From Lonicera japonica (lineage: Eukaryota > Streptophyta > Magnoliopsida > Dipsacales > Caprifoliaceae), in contig CM038463.1 in the NCBI GenBank assembly GCA_021464415.1, positions 113,924,790 to 113,988,789 of the forward strand: DNA of 64,000 nucleotides, written 5' to 3'. The translations under genes and the position numbers were made by a program. The first letter of the stretch is position 1. Every line of letters begins with the position of its first letter. Below the pieces are notes generated by a model. That model did no database searches. It saw only the letters and a list, made by a program, of their open reading frames with translations, and was not told the origin of the DNA. Shown piece by piece: positions 1 through 11,995 of this stretch.

Positions 1-1006
1 TCAATTAAAATTTTGACTTTGTCCTTTTCAATTATAATGTTTTTTATGTAACACTCAAATGTACAATTTGTAAGGTTCGAACTCATATAATTTTTTTTTA
101 TCTTTAATTATATTATTTTTTCATTTCATCTAACTCCCAAATCTTCAATGATTTTTGTCAAAATTATTATAAAATATTTTTTTTTATGTTGTACAGTGCC
201 TTTGGGCACGGGCATCACCCTCGTTGATTACAAATCAAAGTCAAGTTTAACATATTTTCAAAAATAGAGAATGCTTAGGGCACTTGAAAAATTACTCTTC
301 ATCACGCATATGAAACACTTTGGACATACATGTTGCATAATCAGTGTGGTATTGGGGGACAATTTTCAAGGTATACTACCCTCAACTTAATGTTTAGAGC
401 AAAATTTATTTAATATATATGGTAAGATTTGACAATTTGAGTATAGTTTAAAAATAAAGTTGAAATCAGAACATTTCAAAAAGGAAAAATCAAAAGGTGA
501 TGGATCGCCTTTTTGTCAAGATTGAATCATGAATCTTATTCTAGAACATACTTAATGCATATGCAATATTTGTCAAGATTGATTAAATAAACAGGTGATG
601 GATCGCTTTCGAAGGCTTTTGGTAAAAACAATGAAAATCAAAAGCAGTTAACTTTGTTGCCGGTATCTCTCTCGGTCTCTCCCCTCATGGGCTTTCTTTC
701 TTTCTTAGCCCTTTTCAAAATAGGCCCTTACTCACATAAAAGATTGGATGAGCTTTGCCTACGACTCTCAACAGCTTAATCGACCCTATTATTGTCATCA
801 ATAAAGCTCAGTTCGGCCCACTTCAAATATTAAAAAGTCAACTTTCACCGGTCTTATTATTTTATTTTCTCTTTTTTGAAAGTAAGACCTTTTTTATTTA
901 TTTTTTGGGCAAAAAATGGATTAGGGTGGTACCTCAGAAATCCGCTAGGGAGCATTGAACCCTACATTTAATACGGCAGACTACTTTTATATTAAATTTA
1001 CTCAAA
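1..1006. other. AT-rich non-coding stretch
   Basis: No ORF here resembles a protein. Short tracts of A/T dominate. The only structure I can point to is a hairpin near 196-209 followed by a Helitron-like tail, listed separately. Confidence 0.6.
181..223 (+). mobile_element. Helitron-like 3' end relic
   Basis: A hairpin GTGCC-TTTG-GGCAC (196-209) is followed by GGGCATCACC and then CTCG. The certain Helitron at 12585-21713 ends with a hairpin, then GGGCATAACC and CTAG, so arrangement and spacing agree. The terminal CTRR motif is degenerate (CTCG), and no matching 5' TC end was located. I read it as the tail of an old Helitron; a chance hairpin is possible. Confidence 0.4.
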
Positions 1007-1884
1007 GGGTGTATTTGTCACACGGGATTATAAATAGGATAGGATTAATTAATCTTATCCGGTGTTTGGTGTCGGAAAGGATAGGATAAATAAATCCTAT
1101 CCCACGTTTGACGTGAGGATGGATAAGATATTTTAATTCTATCATGCATTTGACGCAACTCAGGACTGGATTACACTCAAAATTAATTATCATTTTATCC
1201 CTTTAGAATCGGATTTTATCCCTTTAGAATCGGATAAATATATACTACTCCTATAAGTGGTATTATTTTATCCCATGATTGCCGGATAACAAAATGAATA
1301 TAAAAATTATTTTTTTATTATTTTAATATTTTTCTTTACACTTTTTTAGATAATTAAATTTATTAATGAAAATTTTCAACCACCCAAAATCACAGTAACT
1401 CAACTAATAAATTTTATTTCTTTTTTTATTAAATGAAGGTATTTATTTATAAGAAACTTTAATTTTAGAAAAATGGGTAACATTAAAATTTGAAATTGTA
1501 CTTAATGCCTAATTTGTAAATATTGTATGTGATATAGAACTTTTCTCCCAAAAGAGTTTTTTACGAAACTAATTTATAAATCGAAAAATCGCATTAGTTG
1601 AAAAAATTTGTGGACAACAATTAAAATTGCACATATTTTTAAAAGAAAAGCAAGTTGTATTATATAATATCTAAACTGTAATCCGAAACTCAATCATATG
1701 CAAAGTTTATTAAATCTTTATCCGACTAGTCCTTTTCCTGTCCGATCCCGCTTAATCCTTATCCGACTGATTACTTTCTTATCATGTCCCACATAATTCC
1801 TATCCGACTAATTCCGACTTTTATCCTATTCGGCCTTTTATCCTATCATATCCTAACTCCTTATCCGGCGCGCCAAACGCACCC
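1007..1884. mobile_element. PIF/Harbinger-type MITE, copy A
   Basis: The element starts GGGTGTATTTGTC and ends with GGCGCGCCAAACGCACCC, giving imperfect terminal inverted repeats. It is flanked by AAA on both sides, a possible 3-bp target duplication. It is about 878 bp, nearly the same length as copy B at 43720-44598, and the two match along most of their length. It encodes no transposase that I can see. Internal sequence repeats cores such as GGATAGGATAA, and TTATCC in the other orientation. Confidence 0.75.
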
Positions 1885-2352
1885 AAAGAGCACATTCTAT
1901 GAATCTAACAAAATATAACTACTCGCATGAATTATGTTATAACTGCACCTAGGTTTAGCACTAACAAATATTTTGGAAGAGATTCGAAACTAAGCATTGA
2001 GTGAGGTTGGCTGGTCTTGGGTAGTTATTTTGAAAGTAAGTTTAATGGATGCTGAAACTTTACTAGAAAGGATGAAAGGATAACAACAAATGAGGCAAAA
2101 TCAGCAAAACTTGTGAGAGCATAGATATATATCCATCAATTTCATCATTCCTCTTCATCAAATGCAAGAAAACTCAGAGTTTGGACCACATACACCATAT
2201 GCTACCTCTCCATTGTGTAGTTGCAATGCCACTCCTCATCAATCAATACTCATTAGTCTCTTTATGTGATGTAACTTGATGAAATAATAATAAAGCAGAT
2301 TTCATATATGCTACCCAGAAATCCATGGAAAAGGAAAAAAAGTAGACATTAA
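1885..2352. other. Non-coding spacer
   Basis: Between two MITEs. I see no ORF or RNA gene here. Confidence 0.5.
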
Positions 2353-2633
2353 GGCTCCGTTTGATAACAACATAAAAATGAAAAGAAAAATAACTAATTT
2401 AAGTGAGAAGATGAAAAATAAGTTGAGGGATGTAAGATTAACTCTTGCTTTTTTACTTCTTCCATGGAAAAAATTTCTTTAGGTGGTGGTGAAGAAATTT
2501 TTTTCACAAAATATAAAGAAGAATAGAGAACATATACTCACAAAAATGAGTATGAGCCTCAACTTATTTTCCATCTTCTCATCCAAATTAGTCGTTTTTA
2601 TTTTCATTTTTCATGTTACTATCAAACGGAGCC
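2353..2633. mobile_element. MITE with long inverted arms and TAA duplication
   Basis: The ends are GGCTCCGTTTGATAAC and its inverse GTTACTATCAAACGGAGCC (one base inserted). They are flanked by TAA at 2350-2352 and 2634-2636. The arms stay complementary for roughly 100 bp each, so the 281-bp element would fold into one long hairpin. The 3-bp TAA duplication fits the Tourist/PIF-Harbinger group. The ORF across its right half is not a gene. Confidence 0.75.
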
Positions 2634-2793
2634 TAAAATGTCTTAAATACTACCCAGGTTACAAAGAAATCATTGATGAAATAAAGACAAACCTATAGAA
2701 CTCCCATCATGAGTATTCAAGTGGAAGTTAAAAAAATAATCACTTCAGTTTGGGAAATAAAATAAAATTTGCTTACTATTCTCTAATTTTTTT

Positions 2794-4262
2794 TCATGGC
2801 TTGCAAATGATAACAAAGCAAGGAAGAAGAGCTCTGGGATTCAGTAAATAAAGTTCCTCGGTATTCGAATAGAGGCCTACTTTGCCAGCCAAAGAATCGA
2901 ACCCCGATTGAGCAGCCAATTCTTGAATATTCTCCAATGGTTTATGGATCCTACCCGCTATAACTCTGCACACTATCAAAGCCTTTCTTGAAGTACTGTA
3001 ATTATCAAACTGTTGAACGGATTCAAATGCTCTTTCACTAGTGGAGGTAGTAAAAACGCCAACACCACCATTGATTTTTTTCTCTGTTGACAAAGAGAAC
3101 CCGTGTTTTATAATTCGACAAACGCTGCATCTGTCAGATGTACATAGGCTAGAGGAGCCATTGATGCCAAGCGAGCATTCAACACTTGTACCATAGAACC
3201 TCAAGAGCTCGTTCCCATCGGCTAAACAACGCGGGTGTTTCTTGGGCAGTTTGCTTGCTTTGATCTTCACTTTTTCTCTATGTTCTTCAAATTGTGCAAT
3301 TGTTTTTTGCATGTTGTGAACCTTCAAAATCCTCTCAATTCCCCCACAATTGTTGTTGTTGGACTTTGACCAGCTAGTTCTGTAGATTAACTCCACAATC
3401 TTCCTAGATGAGTCTCCTTCAACAAGTTCTGTAACTGCATATATATAATATCAGAGGAAAAAACAAGTGAATTTCGAATGATGGATCATGGAACCTCCCA
3501 AAAATTGAATCGACCCTAATGTTTCTTATAATATTTTTATTCAATTAAAGTGAAATTCTAATTTTCTAAATCCAAAAAATAAGTTTATACAATACTAAAC
3601 AAAAAGAAGATTTTGAAAGAAGGGTTTCTGTATTACCAGCATGTTTGGAGAGATGGTGTGCTTCAACAGATTCCCACTTTGCAAATTGGTCGCCACATTT
3701 ATGGCAAGTCAAAGAAGAAGACCCCTGAAAATTTGCACCGAAAGATGGCCTAGGTTTTGAAGGAACACCACCAAATGCAGAGTTCCCCTTCCTAGAAAGG
3801 CTATTGGCATTCTTTCTCATAGGGGTGGGTGAGCTTCTAGGGTCATGAGGGGGGACTAAGTGCCCTCCTGGACCAGGTGTCCCTGGTTTTAGGGTACCCA
3901 CAAAAGTTGAAGCACCTTCACGATCAAGACTAGAGCCATTATTGCCATCTTGAAAAGAACCAAAGCCAGTTATTTTCAGTTCACAAGTTGAATTATTGAG
4001 AACTACTTCATGGGTTATTGGATTTAGGAGGTCACTACTCCCAATGGATCTTGGACTACAAGCTTGTTGTGGCCTCTCCATGTGTCTCTTGCTTCCATGG
4101 ATGACATCTTTGAGATTAGCAATTGACCTTGAACACCCTGATCTGTTTGTTTTTCTTGTTGAAATCTTGCTCAAACTCCCATTCACCCTTGTAGGATCAT
4201 GAACATCTGATGGCTCTGATTTGCAATCCAGTGATCTCTTCAAGGCAAACCACACTGCTGGC

Positions 4263-4264
<2 letters not shown>
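2794..4264 (-). CDS. C2H2-type zinc-finger protein with PARP-like C-terminal region
   Basis: Two exons on the minus strand: 4264-3637 and 3434-2794, joined by a GT-AG intron (phase 1), encode about 422 residues. The start MPAVWFALK is typical of a plant family annotated as C2H2-like zinc-finger proteins (Arabidopsis At1g75710 type). Exon 1 holds a Ser/Pro-rich region and one C2H2 finger (Cys187, Cys190, then His203/204 and His208). Exon 2 holds a basic stretch (KIKASKLPKKHPRC) and a region that family knowledge relates to the PARP catalytic fold (LLRFYGTS, GVFTTSTS, EELYLLNPRALLP). The position I remember as His in relatives (LLRFHGT) is Tyr here. The acceptor was chosen at GCAG before TTACAG because this gives the family-like HAVTELVEGDSS. 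Function is unproven; nuclear location is likely. Confidence 0.9.

Positions 4265-4265
<1 letters not shown>

Positions 4266-4298
<33 letters not shown>
4266..4298 (-). repeat. (GA)n tract in the 5' leader next to the start codon
   Basis: The plus strand reads (CT)n ending two bases from the CAT start complement at 4262-4264. The zinc-finger mRNA would therefore read about 16 GA units directly before its ATG. Such tracts are length-variable and can act as GAGA-type elements in plants. Confidence 0.9.
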
Positions 4299-4303
<5 letters not shown>

Positions 4304-4650
4304 TTTTCTTTTTCTTTTTCTTTTTTTGCCTTTTGAGGTTCAAATTTCACAAAAGATGATTCAAGGACATTTCAACAGAATTTCAAAAGATAAAGAAATG
4401 AAATGATTAAGGAAAGTCACTCTCCCTCCATATATATTTTTGCTGTTTTTAATAGAATACTCACCATTTCTGCAAATTATGTCCTTTCTTGGGAAAGAGA
4501 CAATTTTACAAACTTGTAACCTCCATTTATGACAAATTTTAGAAGTGTTAATGGGAAGCACTTAAAAGATGGTGGTGCTTTTATACTTTCCTTGAGCTAA
4601 AACCAATTGGGATTTACACAATTCAATACACCAAACATTTAGGACAAAGG

Positions 4651-5074
4651 TTGAGTAAGAACATCTCTAATGATAGTATAAAAATTGACTTGTGAATCAT
4701 ACATGGCAACCAACTCTTACAAAAAATTTGAACATTAAAAAAATATGCTCAAATGGTATTTTTGTAAAGTGTTTTGTAAATTTTGAAATAACCAATAAGA
4801 TTCTAACATTTGTTAGCTATCAATTTAAGCAATTTATTATTATTTTTTTTGAATTTTTTTATAAATAATTTTATAGTCACAATGAATCTTGATTTGTAGG
4901 TTTTGATGAGCAGATTTCAAATATATAGTTTTTATTAAAATCCATATTTTACATTTGAAATTATTATATTTTCAAATTTTATTTGAAAGATGAAGAGAGA
5001 GAACTGATGTACCATTGTAAAATGGTAGTATATTTTACACAAATTTAGATTTTAATTAAAAGACCATTGGAGAT
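4651..5074. mobile_element. Possible MITE
   Basis: The left end (CATCTCTAATGATAGTA) resembles the inverse of the right end (ACCATTGGAGATA). The interior is very AT-rich and non-coding. I could not define a target duplication, so the limits are approximate. Confidence 0.35.
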
Positions 5075-8000
5075 AAAAAAAAAATAAGAGTTTATAAATG
5101 CACCCACAATAACATTCTTTTCACCCCAGTTTTAGGAAACTTGAAACTTAACCCATTATAATTTATTAATTCCTTTCACCTCACCCCACCTGCTTTTCAA
5201 AAGCCAAACACCCCTCAAGACACCTCTTCTATCCCCTCTCTTTCTCTCTCCCAGCAAATAGATAGATTAGATGCAAAAATTGTAAGAAGAAATTGATGCA
5301 AATCAAATTTCTGGATCACTTGCAATGGCATCAATGTCAAATCAGAATCCTTCTCTTGTTTTATCTGGATCGGGTTCCTTGGCAATCTGGTTTTTCTATT
5401 GATTTTTTTTTTTCAATAGAGATATTTCTGCTATAAATTGAAATCAGCTTTTTGTTAGTTTTGTTTGACCAATCGTTGCACATGTTTGATGGAATCAAGA
5501 ATATTTTCATTGCTTAAAGTGGCTTGCTATTTCATTAAGGTGAAAAAATTGCCAAGATATGTCCATTTTTAATTTGCTCTGTCTTTTTTTTTTTAATGAA
5601 AAAAAGGGAAAATTGATGCAAGGGCCTCCCATTTACGGATGTGACAATTGTACTGCAATATAGCAAGGCTTTTCATCAATCATAATAAAGTTTATTAATT
5701 CATTAAACAAGCCAAATTTACAAATGAATCAAAGTTAAAAATAAAAACATGGGGTTTAATTTAAAAATTCCTGAAAGATATTTGAAACCAAATCATGCTT
5801 AGATTTGCAAACTCCAAATGAATACAATGCTTAATCATTAGTTCCGATGTGCAAATGAAGCCATAGTTTTAAAAGTGGGTCTAATCAATTAGTTAACCTT
5901 AGATTTTTGTCGTTTGCTCTATTTCCCTGGTGATCTCTCCCATCTTTCTTCCGGTGACTTTTTCGATTGACCATCTTAATAATAGTTGACTGACACCCAC
6001 CAAAATTTCATGCTGATTGAAAAGGTGTTGGGTGATTTGGGTTGGTAAAAGTAAATATATTTAAGGGCTTGTTTGATAACAAAATATGTCTTTATAATTA
6101 ATTTTTAGAATTTTAGTGGGGTGAGTTTCTAGATTTGGTGGGTGTAAACAAGAATTCTCAAAAAAAATTATAAGTTGTATAAATTTTACATAAAACAAAA
6201 ATATAAAAGACTGTTAGAGATACTTTAACAGAAGAATATAATTTTACAGATAAAAAGAAATCTAGAAACGTTATTCAATGTGCCTGCCGAAAAGGAATAG
6301 TTGCTTTCAATTAATTTACACAAAGCTTTCCAATTAGTTACTTCTTCCAAAAGAAAATTACTAGGTTTTAACTTTGACTTTGATTCTTCCTGCTTTTAAA
6401 GAAAATATTATTTTTAAATTAACCAGTTGTCAAAAATACAAATTATTTCTTACATCGATCAAGTCCAAAAGAAAATGAAACTATCGATCAATTTAAGAAT
6501 ACGTTAATACAAGAGATACAATTTAGTACGATATCAGTTTATTTTGAGGAAGCTAAAATTGTTTTGACAAAATCATTCTCTTTTATAGAAGTGGCTAGAT
6601 CGATAGCATCCATTCTTTCTTTATTTTGCTAGATCTGGAGCCATGAAAAACACACAACTTGTAAACTAATTAAATTAACGGCAAATGAATGTAATGTCAA
6701 AATGTGTAATTAATTAAGAGTTTTGAGATTGGGATGAAAGATCCATCACATTAAAAGAATGAGGGACCAAACCTGATCAACATTGAGACTCATTAAATTG
6801 TAGATTGGGATGTTTCTTTCAGCCTAACATGCTGCTCAAACACTGATGGGTAGATACCAATAATTCTTTTCATAAAACACAAAGATGATTAAACATATGT
6901 GTGCAGTAAAAAGGTGTATTGAGAGTACCATGCATTATGCTTATACGGCGTTTTGCATTTGACTACACGTAATTATGTTATATATGCCAATAATTCTAGA
7001 AGGACAGTAGTTCAAATAAGTGTTTGAAAAAATTAACATTAATGCACTAGTTAATAAATAAAATAATATTAATAATATTGTGGATTTTATACTAACTATT
7101 GTATTAATGCTGCATCGTCATCTAAGTCAATTCTGATTCCTAAATGAAGGGCAAACCCCACACCACATGGAGAAGCACCATATATTGTGAGGTGCTTAGG
7201 TACCATATGTTTAGACTTGGTGGGAGTTTATTTCTACTATTATAATCCCACGCCAAACCATGCTAATATTTTTTGAATAGTAAAAGGTCAATCGACTACT
7301 TCTACTTGTCTTGTTCCCCTTCTAGTCATGCATGTTTATTAATTTGGAATATTCGAACCAAATTTATCAACTGGTGGAGAGTGTGAGGATATTATTTTAT
7401 TGTGAGATTTAAGATTTTTCTTTTTTTTGGACATAGATTTAGGATTTAAAATTTAAAATTCCGGAATTAGTGTAGCATGATTGAGCCAAAGAGGTCAATA
7501 TATAATTATCTTGTAATTAAACCATTGAAGTCAAACTAGACCTAGATAATGAGGACTGAGTGTCCAAAATGTTTATATTGATGAAATGCAGGGTTAAATT
7601 ATTTTAGAAAAAAAATAGGATTTAGTCTTCGGACTACGAAAGAATGCGTTCTCTAAAGATAACTAATTTTAGTGTAACTTAAGTAAAATACTGTGTAACT
7701 TTTATAACATATACTTGTGCATATTGTTTACTTCTATTATCGCCGATATCTATGTGATAAATGCTATGTGAAAAACAAATACTATAATAAAAAAATGCAT
7801 CTTTTAAAGTAAAAGTGATGGGTTGCATATATCCTTTAAAACTTTCTTTTCAAAATCTGAATCCTAACGGCCATTATTTAACTAAATTGGCATAGTCGAA
7901 TCAATAGTAGAGTAATTAAGTTGATCGACCAAACTAGGCCTTATATCTAAATAAAAGCAAAAGAAGGTTGGAGCGATTCATAGTCGAATCAGTAGTAAAG

Positions 8001-8607
8001 AAAATTCTCAATGAATTTGAAGATATCACAAATTGTCACAAGTGTTTGCTTCCATCCTTTCACTCTTTTTTTTTTGTTAAACAGAAATCAATAAATTCAA
8101 AACAAAGCTTTTCTTTTTATACAATACAACTTTTTTTATACAAATTATGAATATTCACAATCACTATAATATGATTGGAAAAACAACCACCATTGTAAGA
8201 GTGAATCAATAAAATGTTCGACAACCACATTCATATGAGTCGAATCCGAAACCTTCTTATTACGAAAGCATAAAAGATACCAACGTCATGTGATAGAGTC
8301 GAACCCAATATTCATCTTTAGAGTCGAACCAAATATTCATCTTTTTACTTTTGATAAAGCAAAACTCACAGTAGTATAAAAATGAAGAGCAACTTAATTG
8401 AATTTTTCGAAGATGGACCAGCATATATGACCATATAACGCTAATCATTCAACATTTAAATAATATATGAAAATAAAATATTGAATTTTATGAGATATCT
8501 AATGAATAAATAAATAAATAAATTCCTTCCTTCAAATAAATTCCACAAGGCCACTAGTCGTGGTGCAGCATTGAATAGGGCACATGCACGTCGCTCACAT
8601 TCCAGTC

Positions 8608-8629
8608 AGAGAGAGAGAGAGAGAGAGAG
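8608..8629. repeat. (GA)n microsatellite
   Basis: An uninterrupted GA run of about 11 units, followed by further CAGAGAGA motifs to about 8660. Confidence 0.9.
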
Positions 8630-9182
8630 TCAGAGAGAAGTAGAATTGAGAGAGAAGAATGAACCAATATTTAAAGGGATAGTGAGAGAAAAATTTCTTA
8701 TATAATTATTACTATAAATAATAATAGGTATAAAACTAGAATTAATAGTACGAGATTTAACAGATGTATTTATATCGTATATATTGTAGATACAAATTGT
8801 TTCTTACCATGATTTATTTCTTAATTTCTTAATTATATTTTTGTTTATCTTGATTAAATTTATTGGGTAACACTAAATTTCTTTACAAAATTATGATTGT
8901 TTTTGAAAATTTTCTTACAAAACTTTAATTCAAGTTTAAAATTTCATCGCAAACTTGAAGTGAAATTTACAAGTTTCACTGCAAAATTTGAAGAGAAATT
9001 TATAAATTTCATAAAGAAAAACTTATAAAATATACAACTTTCAAAAAAAAGAAAAAAAATATGTCACAATGAATTAAAAATTTTTCAAAAATGTTGTAAT
9101 GAAATTTACAAATTTAACGGAAAAAATATGAATTGCAGTGAAAATTATGAGTTTAATTGCAAAATATATGAATATATGAAAA

Positions 9183-9401
9183 GGGTGATTTTATTTCTAT
9201 CCACGATATCTTGCAGTTAATCCGTGTTATTAAGTTAATCCACGTTGCCTAATAAATTAATCCACGAATGTGGATAGACTGACAAAAAATATTATTAATT
9301 TATTTTTATAAATATTATTTTTTTAATAATTTAATATTCTTAATAACATAAATGAAGGGTGGATAAATTTTAAAAACCCGTGGATAGAAATAAAATTACT
9401 C
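9183..9401. mobile_element. Short MULE-type MITE with 9-bp target duplication
   Basis: The ends GGGTGATTTTATTTCTATCC and (inverse) GAGTAATTTTATTTCTATCC are near-perfect inverted repeats. The nonamer ATATGAAAA sits directly outside on both sides (9174-9182 and 9402-9410). A 9-bp duplication is characteristic of Mutator-like elements. At 219 bp it has no coding capacity. Its ends match those of the larger element at 9708-10900, so the two form one family. Confidence 0.78.
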
Positions 9402-9707
9402 ATATGAAAAATAGTGTAATCAATTGTTTCCTAATTTGTATTTATGTATATCTTAATTGTAAATTTATAAATTGTTATGTATTCTAAAAAAGATTTGTTT
9501 GTAGTATTCTAAGTAAGTTTTTTTTGTTTTAAATTAAATAAAGGTATAATAAATGTTACCTAATTGGATCTTAAATTTTGAAAATTGAAAATACTGCTAA
9601 ATGGACATTTTTGTTCATAATAATATTTCTATAAATTTGGCAAAAAAAGAGTTTTAGTTGAAAATGTTTATTTCATGTGTGAGAGATCCCAAACATAATA
9701 ATTATAG

Positions 9708-10900
9708 GGGTGATTTTGTTTTCATCCACCAAATTTTTCAGTTAATCCACGTTAATAAGTTAATCCGCGTTACATATTAAGTTAATCCGCGAGCGCGGAT
9801 GAACTGACAAAAAAATATTATGAATTTATTTTTTTAAATATTACTTTTAATATTAAAATATCCACCAAAATAATAAATAGATCCACTTTAAAAATTTAAA
9901 TTGTAAAGTGAATTTTAATTAACCTTGAATTAAAATAACAAAATCAAAGTTAACCAATTCCATTTCAGTAGAAATTCAATTTTTTTTCTTTCCCACCCAC
10001 GCAGCATCGCCGTTTTCCTCCACCTTCCCACCGCGCACAGCGTCGTCCTCATTCTTCTTCCCACCGGCGCAGCAACAAACTTCTTCTTCTTCCCACCATC
10101 ACGACATCCTCCAAGGGAATAAAAGGATACGGAGAAAAGAGAGATCAAAGAAGGAATGAGAAAAAGACTTGAAGTTACTTATTTGCTTTTCTGTTGCAGG
10201 TGCTTTTGGTGGGTCATCTCTCTTGATTCAGTGATATACAAAGAGATTGAAGGGATATAGTTCATTATAATTTGTTTACTTTTAGTTGATTACATTTTTC
10301 TGCTTCCAAAAGTTCTTTGTTTCTCTACGTTTGTATTCTCGTTCTTCTATCTAAATAATATTTCTCTTTTCAAAAAAAAAAGACAGATGAAGAGATGGAG
10401 ATCAAGAAATCTGAAAGTAGGGTAGGGGAATGGAAACTAGAACTATATGCAGGAGATGAAAAAAAAATATTATAATTTCCTTCTGATAATAAATCCTAGG
10501 GTAAAATAATAAATCCTAGGGTAAAATAATAGGGCAAAGTATTATTTGATTCTCTCATTGAAAAATAATTTTTTATTGTTGTATGCTTAAACTGTGTAAT
10601 GATATTAGGGTTTGTATTTTTCTTCAAAATAATACGTATGGAGATCTTCTATTCTATCAACACACACGCGCAAAAGCCCTAAACCGTTGAATTCTTTTCA
10701 AACGTAAATGTGAAGTAAATTAAAAGAGTTATATTTAGATTAGGAATGTTAATTAAAATGGAAACTAAAATTATATAATTTTAATTGGTGGATATACTTA
10801 TTAATTTTAAAAAGGATAATATTGTAATATTTTGTTTAAAAATTCCATAACGTAAGGGTGGATTAACTGCAAGATTTGGTGGATGAAAACAAAATCACCC
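9708..10900. mobile_element. Larger MULE-type element, possible Pack-MULE
   Basis: The terminal repeats start GGGTGATTTTGTTTTCATCC and continue for about 40 bp with few mismatches at the opposite end. The nonamer TAATTATAG flanks both sides (9699-9707 and 10901-10909). The 1193-bp element shows no transposase. Its interior (about 9965-10150) is much more GC-rich than the surroundings, with repeated words such as TTCTTCCCACC, and could be captured host sequence. A 72-residue minus-strand ORF there resembles nothing I know. Confidence 0.75.
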
Positions 10901-10979
10901 TAATTATAGTGTAGCCCAATTTTCAGGTGAGCCTAGAAGGCCAAACCAGTTCAGGTTGTACGATGAGTACAAAGCCCAT

Positions 10980-11541
10980 TTCAAGTGAAGGAATGTATAT
11001 TTGCAGCCAAATACATTGTCATAGCCGAGGATATACTCAGCCAATAAAATTACCTAAAGTCACTAAAATGCCGATACGGTTGTGGTGATGTAATTATTCC
11101 GATACGGTCCTCTCCACAAATGAATACAACACGCCTATAACTTATCTATTTTGGGTCACTTATAAAGTGTAATGTTAGAATGATGTCTAAATTTTGTCTT
11201 TTTATAGTCATTTCACTGTTTATCTTAATGAAATATTGTAACCATAATTCTACACCCATATTCAAGTGAAGGAATGTAGATTTGCAGCCGAATACATTGT
11301 CATTGCCGAAGTTATACTTAGCCAATAAAACTACATGATGTCACTAAAATGCCGATATGGTCGTGGTGATGTAATTATTTCGATATGGTCCTCATCACAA
11401 ATGAATACAACACGCCGATAACTCATACTATTTTGGGTCACCTATAAAGTGTAATGTTAGAATGATGTCTAAATTTTCTCCTTTATAATCATTTCACTGT
11501 TTATTTTAATAAAATATTGTAACCCTAATTCTACACTCATT
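10980..11541. repeat. Tandem duplication, two 281-bp units
   Basis: The unit starting TTCAAGTGAAGGAATG at 10980 recurs at 11261. The copies share long stretches (GTGATGTAATTATT, AATGAATACAACACGCC, TAATGTTAGAATGATGTCTA) with scattered substitutions. No coding potential. It may be a fragment of an unrecognised repeat. Confidence 0.85.
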
Positions 11542-11793
11542 AATAAAAAAAGGAAAGTTTATTACAAGAATCCGAAATGCTACGTCATTCGCAATAGAAA
11601 CAGAAAGCTTGTTTACTGTTTTTTGGTCACTCTTCCATTGAAGTTGCTTTGAACTTATATTGTGGGAAGACCCAAATTTTTTTACACCTACAATGTCTTT
11701 CTCATCTAAATCCATATATACTAAAATAAAATTTATTACCGAATGACCCAATATTAAACTCTTTACTTAAATTAGATGTAAATATACTATTTT

Positions 11794-11977
11794 TGTTAAA
11801 AGAAATTACACGTAGTGTGCTATCGTCAAGATAGAATATGTATTAGGGATTTTATTGTATAAATTATGTATTATGGGCCATATTAAGCTTTCCTGTAAAC
11901 CCTATGTACTATTTTATTTATATCCTATTTAAAGGACTTATCTAATGAAAAGACTTAGTCGAGTTATTCCTACAACA
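11794..11977 (+). repeat. 5' LTR of the Copia element
   Basis: 184 bp, starting TG and ending CA, matching 27812-27995 across the full length with about 8 percent mismatches by eye. The element's promoter and polyadenylation signals would lie here, but I cannot mark them confidently. Confidence 0.92.
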
Positions 11978-11995
11978 CGTTATCAGCACACTCAG
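11978..11995 (+). promoter_or_regulatory. Primer-binding-site-like sequence
   Basis: Directly after the LTR the sequence reads CGTTATCAGCACACTC. The core TTATCAG resembles the initiator-methionine tRNA primer site (TGGTATCAGAGC) of plant Copia elements, though not exactly. Confidence 0.5.

Larger units (their letters stand above)
4265..9182. other. Long intergenic region upstream of the zinc-finger gene
   Basis: The proximal part (4265 to about 5300) must hold the zinc-finger gene's 5'UTR and promoter. The rest is AT-rich with no protein-like ORF. It contains a possible MITE at 4651-5074 and a GA microsatellite at 8608-8629. A run at 8900-9150 repeats words such as AAATTTACAAATTTC. Nothing else is supportable. 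Confidence 0.55.

Noticed and set aside
755..958. 67-residue plus-strand ORF near the left end
   Set aside because: No start context, domain or splice support; composition is that of translated AT-rich intergenic DNA.
1002..1193. 63-residue minus-strand ORF
   Set aside because: Lies inside the Harbinger MITE and has no protein similarity.
2483..2698. 71-residue plus-strand ORF
   Set aside because: Runs across the right arm of the MITE at 2353-2633.
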